Of a stretch of DNA of 5,497 nt, positions 1 through 4,832 are shown one piece after another. Origin of the DNA: JANYLN01 sp041687575 (GTDB taxonomy: Bacteria; Planctomycetota; Phycisphaerae; UBA1845; JANYLN01); contig JAWLBS010000335.1 in NCBI GenBank assembly GCA_041687575.1, positions 1 through 5,497 on the forward strand, read 5' to 3'. Every line of letters begins with the position of its first letter. Within the stretch, counting starts at the first letter, position 1. The notes below the pieces were generated by a model. The model was not told where the DNA came from. It was given only the letters and a program-made list of their open reading frames with translations, and made no database searches. A program made the translations under genes and the position numbers.

Positions 1-71
1 CCACGGCGCACATTGGCGCCCATGGGTAAGAGGCTTTCCGCCTGCGGCACAACCAGATTGTCAAAAAGCAT
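1..71 (-). CDS. Possible N-terminus of an unidentified protein, cut by the left edge
   Basis: A minus-strand frame opens with ATG at 71-69 and stays open to the left edge, giving 23 codons. The peptide begins MLFDNLVVPQAESLLPMGAN. It reads like ordinary soluble protein, but I do not recognise a family. A second in-frame ATG lies at 23-21. No convincing Shine-Dalgarno sequence precedes either ATG; a GGGCGGA stretch sits about 7 nt upstream of the first. The frame lies downstream of the transporter gene on the same strand, separated by 125 nt with possible terminator structure, so it may be a separate transcription unit. It could also be non-coding sequence that is open by chance. Confidence 0.33.
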   Translation of the reverse strand, partial: MLFDNLVVPQAESLLPMGANVRR

Positions 72-90
72 CAGGCGGTCCGCCCGAGCG

Positions 91-139
91 AGCGCAGCGA
101 CGCGAGTGGCCGAGCCACGAAGGCAGAAAAAGCTGCGCT
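91..139. repeat. Structured intergenic element with nested inverted repeats
   Basis: Positions 91-98 (AGCGCAGC) are an exact reverse complement of 132-139 (GCTGCGCT). Inside them, 106-110 (GTGGC) pairs perfectly with 114-118 (GCCAC) around a 3-nt loop. The surrounding sequence, about 80-160, is dense in GAGCGAGCGCAGCGACG-like repetition, unlike the codon-structured sequence of the neighbouring genes. It lies between the transporter stop and the possible next minus-strand start. It may be a REP-like dispersed element or an RNA structure in the 3' end of the operon transcript. The dyads are seen directly; the element type is a guess. Confidence 0.35.
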
Positions 140-150
140 GCGAGGCACGC
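127..150 (-). terminator. Weak rho-independent-terminator-like hairpin after the transporter gene
   Basis: Read on the minus strand, GCGTGC (150-145) pairs with GCA and CGC (141-139, 137-135) around a CTC loop, with one bulged G at 138. The sequence AGC and then five T residues (131-127) follow. It lies about 50 nt past the transporter stop, where an operon terminator would be expected. The stem is short, the T-run is separated by three bases, and the same bases can pair with 91-98 instead, so the call is tentative. Confidence 0.28.
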
Positions 151-196
151 CGCGAAGGAGCAAATCGGGTACCACGCCAGGCACGGCCAGGAGCAC

Positions 197-1462
197 TCAC
201 GGCACCCGGGGCCCCTGCGGGCGCCCGACCATCGCCGGGGCCTTCGCCTCGACAGCGGGAAACGCTTCGGTCTGCCCCGCCGGCAACGCCTCGTACCGCG
301 GCAGCCGCGTCGCCGCCAGGACGCTCAGCCCGGCCGCCGCCGCGCCCATGATGAATACCCATTCGTAACCCAGGTACTTCCACAGGAACCCGCCGATCAG
401 CGGCATGGTCACCGCGGCTACGTGATTCATCGCCACGCCCATGCTCAGCGTCGGGGTGTGCTCGGCCTGCGGGGCGATCTTGCGGACGTAGGTCGTCAGG
501 GCCATGGCAAAGACGAAAAAGGCGTTGTCGATGATGAACAGCCCGTACAGCAGATGCGCATTGCGGATCACCGCATACCCGCAGAAAAACAACGTCAAGC
601 TGCCGAAATAGAACATCAGGATTCGCCGCTCGCCGACCCGGTCGATCAGCCGGCCGACATGCGGGGCCAGCAGCCAGCCGATCGCCTGCACCGTGATCCA
701 CAGGATCAGCATCGTCCGCAGCGACGTGCCGTACTCGCTGACCAGCAGGAACCCCGCAAACGCCACGAAGATCTGCTTGCGCCAGCCCTCCAGGAAGCTC
801 AGCAGGTAATAGGTGCCGTACTTGCGGCGGAAGACCAGCCGCGGCCCCGGCGTCTTGATGTCCCGCGGCACGCCCAGGATCGTCACCGCCCCTATGATCG
901 CCACCGCCCCAGCCAGGATGTACATCGGCCGGATCGGCACATCGACCAGCGTCAGCCCCAGCGCCGCCAGCAGCCCCAGCACCGAACCGATCGCCCCGGC
1001 CGCATGCACCTGCCCGAGCCTCCGCCCCGTCTGCCCCGGCTCGGCCAGCGACAGGACCATCGAGTGCGGCAGCGGCATCCAGATGTGCAGCCCCTGCGAC
1101 CAGACCATGCTGGCCACCACCAGCCACGTGAACTCGTGCACCCCCGCGTAGGCCCCCAGCCCGACGGCGAACAGCACCAGCACCAGCGAGGCGATGATCG
1201 GCTCGGCCATCCCCGCCAGCAGCGCCAGCAGCAGGAAGGCGAAGATCCCGCAGCTCTCGCGGAACGCCTCCAGCAGCCCCTTCTGCAGCCCGCTGATGTC
1301 CAGGTCCTCGACCAGGAAATTGTCGTTCAGGCCCATCTGGATCATCATGGTGAAACCGACGGCCGCCACAGTGAACCCGAGGAAGAACAACCCCCGCTTG
1401 CGCCGGGCGCTATCCAGGGCCGGGGCTTCGGACGGGTCCTGTGTGGGTTGGGATGTACTCAT
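197..1462 (-). CDS. Major facilitator superfamily (MFS) transporter, 12 membrane segments
   Basis: This is a 421-residue integral inner-membrane carrier, a normal length for the family. After a charged cytoplasmic N-terminus (residues 1-23), hydrophobic segments lie at roughly 24-44, 70-85, 88-107, 111-131, 152-172, 180-198, 228-242, 250-268, 281-299, 303-324, 341-359 and 365-384. That gives the usual 6+6 arrangement with a cytoplasmic middle loop near 199-220. The conserved loop between helices 8 and 9 is clear: GRLIDRVGERR at 270-280. The equivalent motif between helices 2 and 3 is not recognisable. A FLEGWRKQIFVAFAG stretch (223-237) opens helix 7. The tail after residue 390 is a low-complexity Ala/Pro region. 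ATG at 1462 is chosen because frames further upstream overlap the preceding gene. The motif GGTGA (1475-1471) is 8 nt upstream and can pair with the UCACC of the 16S 3' end. GTG at 1474, overlapping the upstream stop, is an alternative. The substrate cannot be told from sequence; it is second in an operon with the exported toroid protein. Confidence 0.88.
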   Translation of the reverse strand: MSTSQPTQDPSEAPALDSARRKRGLFFLGFTVAAVGFTMMIQMGLNDNFLVEDLDISGLQKGLLEAFRESCGIFAFLLLALLAGMAEPIIASLVLVLFAVGLGAYAGVHEFTWLVVASMVWSQGLHIWMPLPHSMVLSLAEPGQTGRRLGQVHAAGAIGSVLGLLAALGLTLVDVPIRPMYILAGAVAIIGAVTILGVPRDIKTPGPRLVFRRKYGTYYLLSFLEGWRKQIFVAFAGFLLVSEYGTSLRTMLILWITVQAIGWLLAPHVGRLIDRVGERRILMFYFGSLTLFFCGYAVIRNAHLLYGLFIIDNAFFVFAMALTTYVRKIAPQAEHTPTLSMGVAMNHVAAVTMPLIGGFLWKYLGYEWVFIMGAAAAGLSVLAATRLPRYEALPAGQTEAFPAVEAKAPAMVGRPQGPRVP

Positions 1463-1470
1463 GGTGCGGC

Positions 1471-1475
1471 TCACC
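1471..1475 (-). promoter_or_regulatory. Ribosome-binding site containing the stop codon of the upstream gene
   Basis: On the minus strand the sequence GGTGA spans 1475-1471. Its last three bases are the TGA stop of the toroid/DUF4159 gene, and it lies 8 nt before the transporter ATG at 1462. GGTGA is complementary to UCACC at the 3' end of bacterial 16S rRNA. This arrangement suggests that ribosomes ending on the first gene restart on the transporter. Confidence 0.45.
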
Positions 1476-2115
1476 GCCTTGCCGAGAAGTACAACATGCA
1501 GTTCGCCGCGATCCGCGCCGCGTCGTCCGGCGCGTAGCCCTGCATGTCGAACGGCCTGGCCGTCGTCAGCCCGTTGGTCAGGTCGTACGGGCTGATGATA
1601 AAGGCCCACCGGCCGGCGGCGGGTCCCCCCTGCGCGGCCGGGCCCACCGGCGGGGCACCACCGGCGGCAAGGCGGACCCCTTCGAGTGCAGGCGGGCCGG
1701 CCGCGCCCTTACGCCAGCGCAGGGCGCGGCTGTACTGCACGCGGCTCAGGTCGAAGGCCCGCGAATCGAACCGGCCGGTGATCAGCGGGTCGGCCTCCAG
1801 GATCGGCCGGGGCGGCAGCATCATCGTCGCCGCCGCCAGCCGCCGCAGCGACGCGGCAAACGCGCGGTCTCCCATCAGGGCATCGCCCAGCACACAGCCG
1901 CCGCCCTGGATGAAGGTCCGGATCGCCTCGACCTCGTTTTGTGTCCAGTCCTTGCGGCCCTGCCCGGAAATCACCAACACCTTCGTGCCCAGCAGACTGC
2001 CGGGCTCGAGGCTGGTCGTGCCCACCCGCAGGCCCAGCCCGGCGCGGGCCTCGAGGACCTGCCCCAGCATCGGCAGCGCCAGCGGGCAGGGGTTCCAGTT
2101 GCCATCGTAGCGCAG
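1471..2115 (-). repeat. Second DUF4159-like unit (residues 605-818)
   Basis: This unit repeats landmarks of the first in the same order: YDGNWNPCPL (608-617), a hydrophobic strand KVLVISGQG (649-657), GGGCVLGD (675-682), and a closing ARIAANCMLYF (804-814). It lacks the NWQ and HPIY signatures of the first unit, so a profile search might miss it. Residues about 740-772 are a Gly/Ala/Pro-rich stretch just before the last strand, where the first unit also carries a low-complexity insert. Confidence 0.65.
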
Positions 2116-3927
2116 CCGCGCGACCGGCATGCCGCTCTGCCCGCCGCCGACCGCGCGGGGCAGACTGCTGGGCGGCTCGAGCTTGGGCCGCAACTGCTTG
2201 TCGGTCGCGTACATCAGGATGTTGGCCGCGATGCGGAACGCGGCGGGCTCGGCCGCCACGTGGGCCTTCTGCCACGTGCAGGACAGATCGATCCCCTGAA
2301 CCGGCGCCGCCGCATCGGCGGACGTGCGACCCTCGCCCTCAGTGCCGGCCGCGGCGTCGCTGCCGGGGCGTGTGGCCGTCCCCGCGACGGACCGGTCACG
2401 GTCGTCGGGCTTCTCGTCGCGATCGCGCCCTTCGCCCGCGCCGGCGAGACGGGCCTTCCCCTGGTTCAGCAGCACCAGCTGGCGACAGCCGTTACCCAGC
2501 CCCGCCAGCGGCACGTCCCGGTCCAGCGGGAAGTGCGCCTGGTAGATCGGGTGGTTGGCGGGCAGCATCTCGAGCTCCCGGTCCGGCCAGACCCGCTTGA
2601 GAAACGCCCGGAAGTCCTTGGCGAACCCCGCGCTGACCGAGCAGGTGTGGTCGACCAGGACGGTCCCGCCCGTCTCGCAGAACTCGTACAACCGCTCGGC
2701 GAGCAGCTGCGAGACCGGGTCCTTCGGGTCCGGCCACGAGCTGGTGGTGACCAGCAGGATCGGCGCCTCGTGGTACATCGTCAGCGGCGCCCCCAGGTCC
2801 AGGATCTGCCAGTTCAGATGCCGCTCGAACACGTCGGACGACAGGTACCGCGACACGTGCGGCGCATCGAGCGGATTGGGGTTCCAGTCGTCGCCGAACT
2901 GCAGCTTGTTGCACACCATCGGCGCCACGCTCTTGGCCAGGAACGTCAGGGCGAATGCCTGCTCGTAGAGCTCGAACCTGCCCGGGTCGCCGCCGACCCT
3001 GCTGCTGATGACCGCACCGCCCTCGCCCAGCCAGTCGTGCGGGCCGAAGTACCGGTAACCCGACATCTCCGCCACGCGCTCGACGCTGTACAGCCAATAC
3101 AGCCACCACTGACCGGCATTGGGATTGGTATCCGCCTTGAAGTTCCCGCTCAGCCAGTCCAGGGAACCCTGCATCGGCTCGGGCAGCGCTCCCACGCAAC
3201 ATCGCGCACCGCGGGCCATGTCCTCGGCGATAAACAAACTGGCCAGGCCGGCGGCCGTCATCGAACCGTACGAACTTCCACCGGCGCTGCCATAGTTGAA
3301 CCCGCCGTCCTCGTTCTGCACGCCCTCCCAGTACCTGCTCACGCTCGGCCAGAAACCGGCCGGCATCGCCGCGCCGGCGACGGCCGCCTCTCGCAGGGCC
3401 AGGATCGCGAACTGGGTGTTCGAGTTGTCCCCGAACCTGCTGGCCCGGGGCGCTCTCGGCGAGTGGTAGGTCCATTGCCCGTTGGCCAGACGCGAATCCA
3501 CCAGGAACTTCGCGTCGGCGTGCATGGCACGGGCATACTTGCTTGTCGGGTCGATCCGGGCGATTGCCGCCATCACCATGCACCGCAGGGACCTGTTGTA
3601 GACGCCGTCCATGTCGACCGTCAGCAGGTTGTCCAGGGCCTTGCGGATCGGCGGGCTGAACGGATCCTGCCCCGCCTGCAGCAGCGCCCAGGTCACGATG
3701 GCCGTGTGCCCGCCCTTGCCGTACGACTGGGGCGGGTCTGCCCAGGAGCCGTCCGGCTGCTGCGCCTTGAGCAGTTCGAACTTGATCGCCTCGATGGCAG
3801 CGAAGATCTGCCTGGCCTGCGCCTGCGCGTCCGTCACGACCGGGGTCGGTTGCGATCGGGCGTGCGGCGCAAGACTCGCAAGAGCCAAACCGACGGCCGC
3901 TGCACGAAATACGTGTAGTCGTTGCAT
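1471..3927 (-). CDS. Exported alpha/alpha-toroid protein with two tandem DUF4159-like domains
   Basis: This 818-residue protein has a signal peptide: basic residues at R3 and R8, a hydrophobic core near 9-20, and a probable cut after Ala-Arg-Ser (23-25). Residues about 40-340 resemble a prenyltransferase/squalene-cyclase toroid, with repeat motifs QQPDGSW (56-62), NGQWTYH (149-155) and EDGGFNYG (206-213), plus a W-rich stretch at 274-280. The DXDD and similar catalytic acid motifs of true cyclases are missing, so a structural or ligand-binding role is likelier than catalysis. Residues 342-577 match what I know of DUF4159: NWQILDLGAPL (372-382), a buried strand APILLVTTSS (388-397), GGTVLVDH (420-427) and LPANHPIY (455-462). 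Residues 605-818 are a diverged second copy. ATG at 3927 has GAGGAG 7 nt upstream and the signal peptide directly after it. An in-frame TTG at 4005 would overlap the predicted promoter. DUF4159 proteins are typical of Planctomycetota and their biochemical role is not known to me. Confidence 0.87.
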   Translation of the reverse strand: MQRLHVFRAAAVGLALASLAPHARSQPTPVVTDAQAQARQIFAAIEAIKFELLKAQQPDGSWADPPQSYGKGGHTAIVTWALLQAGQDPFSPPIRKALDNLLTVDMDGVYNRSLRCMVMAAIARIDPTSKYARAMHADAKFLVDSRLANGQWTYHSPRAPRASRFGDNSNTQFAILALREAAVAGAAMPAGFWPSVSRYWEGVQNEDGGFNYGSAGGSSYGSMTAAGLASLFIAEDMARGARCCVGALPEPMQGSLDWLSGNFKADTNPNAGQWWLYWLYSVERVAEMSGYRYFGPHDWLGEGGAVISSRVGGDPGRFELYEQAFALTFLAKSVAPMVCNKLQFGDDWNPNPLDAPHVSRYLSSDVFERHLNWQILDLGAPLTMYHEAPILLVTTSSWPDPKDPVSQLLAERLYEFCETGGTVLVDHTCSVSAGFAKDFRAFLKRVWPDRELEMLPANHPIYQAHFPLDRDVPLAGLGNGCRQLVLLNQGKARLAGAGEGRDRDEKPDDRDRSVAGTATRPGSDAAAGTEGEGRTSADAAAPVQGIDLSCTWQKAHVAAEPAAFRIAANILMYATDKQLRPKLEPPSSLPRAVGGGQSGMPVARLRYDGNWNPCPLALPMLGQVLEARAGLGLRVGTTSLEPGSLLGTKVLVISGQGRKDWTQNEVEAIRTFIQGGGCVLGDALMGDRAFAASLRRLAAATMMLPPRPILEADPLITGRFDSRAFDLSRVQYSRALRWRKGAAGPPALEGVRLAAGGAPPVGPAAQGGPAAGRWAFIISPYDLTNGLTTARPFDMQGYAPDDAARIAANCMLYFSARR
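2197..2904 (-). repeat. First DUF4159-like unit (residues 342-577)
   Basis: It begins with FGDDWNPNPL (344-353), directly after the toroid, and ends with FRIAANILMYA (564-574). It holds the better-conserved DUF4159 signatures NWQ, GGTVLVDH and HPIY. A hydrophilic low-complexity insert rich in Asp, Arg, Gly and Ala occupies about 490-545 (2460-2293) before the last strand. The fold I expect is a Rossmann/glutamine-amidotransferase-like sandwich, an inference from the alternating hydrophobic strands. Confidence 0.68.
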
Positions 3928-3934
3928 GGGCGCA

Positions 3935-3940
3935 CTCCTC
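3935..3940 (-). promoter_or_regulatory. Strong Shine-Dalgarno site for the exported toroid gene
   Basis: GAGGAG on the minus strand lies 7 nt before the ATG at 3927. It decides the start over the upstream in-frame TTG at 4005 and places a signal peptide at the very N-terminus. Confidence 0.8.
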
Positions 3941-3976
3941 GAACCGGTGCCGCTGCTGAGCCTGCCGACTACCCAT

Positions 3977-4005
3977 AGATTACGACGCCCAAGGACTTCT
4001 GGCAA
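3977..4005 (-). promoter_or_regulatory. Candidate sigma70-type promoter for the leftward operon
   Basis: On the minus strand a TTGCCA -35 box (4005-4000, five of six consensus bases) is followed by a 17-bp spacer and a weak TAATCT -10 box (3982-3977, with first, second and last bases matching). Transcription would begin near 3970, giving a leader of about 43 nt that contains the GAGGAG ribosome site. The weak -10 box limits confidence. Confidence 0.42.
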
Positions 4006-4040
4006 AGCGAATCCTCGTATCTATCGGCAGACACCGAGGT

Positions 4041-4056
4041 AATGCAGGCCGGCATT
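4041..4056. promoter_or_regulatory. 16-bp near-perfect palindrome, candidate operator
   Basis: AATGCAGGCCGGCATT is symmetric except for one base pair (A at 4046 opposite G at 4051). Its right end touches the first base of the rightward -35 box. The size, symmetry and position fit a dimeric regulator site controlling the racemase-DUF1611 genes. No regulator gene lies in this window, so the binding protein is unknown. Confidence 0.5.
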
Positions 4057-4084
4057 TGCCCTGCCGACTGTCTCTATATACAAT
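4056..4084 (+). promoter_or_regulatory. Candidate sigma70-type promoter giving a nearly leaderless racemase mRNA
   Basis: A TTGCCC -35 box (4056-4061, four of six consensus bases), an exact 17-bp spacer and a TACAAT -10 box (4079-4084, five of six) are present. The expected start point is near 4091, only about 4 nt before the ATG at 4095. No Shine-Dalgarno sequence precedes that ATG, which fits leaderless or near-leaderless translation. Confidence 0.55.
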
Positions 4085-4094
4085 CCGCCTCGCA

Positions 4095-4832
4095 ATGCAC
4101 GACGAGCACGAGCAATACAAACGTGTGGGAATTCTTGGAGGCATGGGGCCGGCGGCAACCATCCGCCTCTACGAGGAGATTACATCCCGCACGCCAGCCC
4201 GCGGCGACCAGGACCACATCCCCCTGATCATCGACAGCCAGCCGCGGACCCCCGACCGGACCGCCGCCCTGCTGCAAGGCGGCGAGGACCCCTTGCCGCA
4301 CCTGCTGCAGGCCGTCCGCAGGCTCGAGGCCGCCGGGGCCGACTTCCTGGCCATCGCCTGCAACACCGCCCATGCCTGGTACCAGCCGATCGCCGCGGCC
4401 GCCTCGGTCCCAGTGCTGCACCTGATCGCCCTGACAGCCGGCGCCGCGTGCCGAGCCGCGGACGGCGGTGCGGTCGGCGTGCTCGCCACGAGCGGCACCG
4501 TCGCAAGCGGACTGTACCAGAATGAGCTGTCGCATCTGGGGGGCCGCCCGCTGCTGACCGATGAAAAGGAGAGCGCCGAAGTGATGCGGGCCATCTACCT
4601 GGTCAAACAGGGCGGCCATGCGAACCTCCAAGAGGCCACCAGGACGATGCGTACGCAGGCGGCCGGCCTGATCGACCGCGGCGCGCGATCCATCATCCTG
4701 GGGTGTACGGATATTTCGGTGATCGTGCGCCACGGCGACCTGCCGGTGCCCGTCGTCGATTCGACGGTCGTGCTGGCCGAACGGATCATCGCGGTCGCGC
4801 GGGGAGATGCCAATCCGGAGGAATGCGGTTGA
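4095..4832 (+). CDS. Aspartate/glutamate racemase family protein
   Basis: The 245-residue protein is a typical length for cytoplasmic PLP-independent amino-acid racemases, which invert aspartate, glutamate or related acids with a pair of cysteines. Both cysteine motifs are present: ACNTAH (88-93, Cys89) and GCTDIS (203-208, Cys204). The N-terminal signature VGILGGMGPAAT (11-22) and the DQDHIPLIID segment (38-47) are also typical of the Asp/Glu/hydantoin racemase superfamily. The second motif has Asp where the common form is GCTE. ATG at 4095 is chosen because the TTG at 4056, which would add 13 residues, lies in the -35 box, and the promoter predicts a transcript beginning near 4091. The gene overlaps the following DUF1611 gene, so the two probably form one operon. 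Family membership is firm. The substrate is not: aspartate, glutamate and broad-specificity racemases share these motifs. Confidence 0.9.
   Translation: MHDEHEQYKRVGILGGMGPAATIRLYEEITSRTPARGDQDHIPLIIDSQPRTPDRTAALLQGGEDPLPHLLQAVRRLEAAGADFLAIACNTAHAWYQPIAAAASVPVLHLIALTAGAACRAADGGAVGVLATSGTVASGLYQNELSHLGGRPLLTDEKESAEVMRAIYLVKQGGHANLQEATRTMRTQAAGLIDRGARSIILGCTDISVIVRHGDLPVPVVDSTVVLAERIIAVARGDANPEECG
4817..4821 (+). promoter_or_regulatory. Ribosome-binding site that favours a TTG start for the DUF1611 gene
   Basis: GGAGG lies only 1 nt before ATG 4823 but exactly 7 nt before the in-frame TTG at 4829. The spacing favours TTG, which also forms a TTGA four-base overlap with the racemase stop. Confidence 0.55.

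Larger units (their letters stand above)
3961..4069. repeat. 10-bp direct repeat CCTGCCGACT in the divergent intergenic region
   Basis: CCTGCCGACT occurs exactly at 3961-3970 and 4060-4069. A 7-bp core in inverted orientation (TCGGCAG) lies between them at 4024-4030. One copy covers the predicted start point of the leftward promoter; the other begins at the rightward -35 box and runs into its spacer. This placement suits an operator or regulator site shared by both promoters. The repeats are seen; the function is inferred. Confidence 0.45.

Noticed and set aside
160..200. A tRNA or other small RNA gene suggested by the compact GC-rich sequence
   Set aside because: No cloverleaf, T-loop (GGTTCGAATCC-type) or anticodon arm could be assembled.
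13..351. A 112-codon plus-strand frame at the left end
   Set aside because: It runs through the repeat-like intergenic stretch and then antisense to the transporter tail, and it is Arg/Ala/Pro-rich with no motif or ribosome site.
422..1537. A 371-codon plus-strand frame opposite the transporter
   Set aside because: It is dominated by Gln, His, Arg and Asp and is the complement of membrane-protein codons. The minus strand encodes a clear 12-helix MFS carrier.
3000..3800. An active squalene/terpene cyclase or prenyltransferase
   Set aside because: The toroid repeats are present, but the catalytic acid motif (DXDD or equivalent) is absent and the protein is exported and fused to DUF4159-like domains, so a cyclase name is not supported.
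1441..3918. An 825-codon plus-strand open frame opposite the toroid/DUF4159 gene
   Set aside because: Its translation is rich in Arg, Gln, His and Pro with no recognisable domain. It is the usual antisense shadow of a GC-rich gene, whereas the minus strand has a signal peptide, family motifs and a ribosome site.
2492..3976. A 494-codon minus-strand frame overlapping the toroid gene in another phase
   Set aside because: The translation is low-complexity Arg/Gly/Ala sequence without motifs. The 818-residue frame explains the region; the long second frame follows from GC bias.
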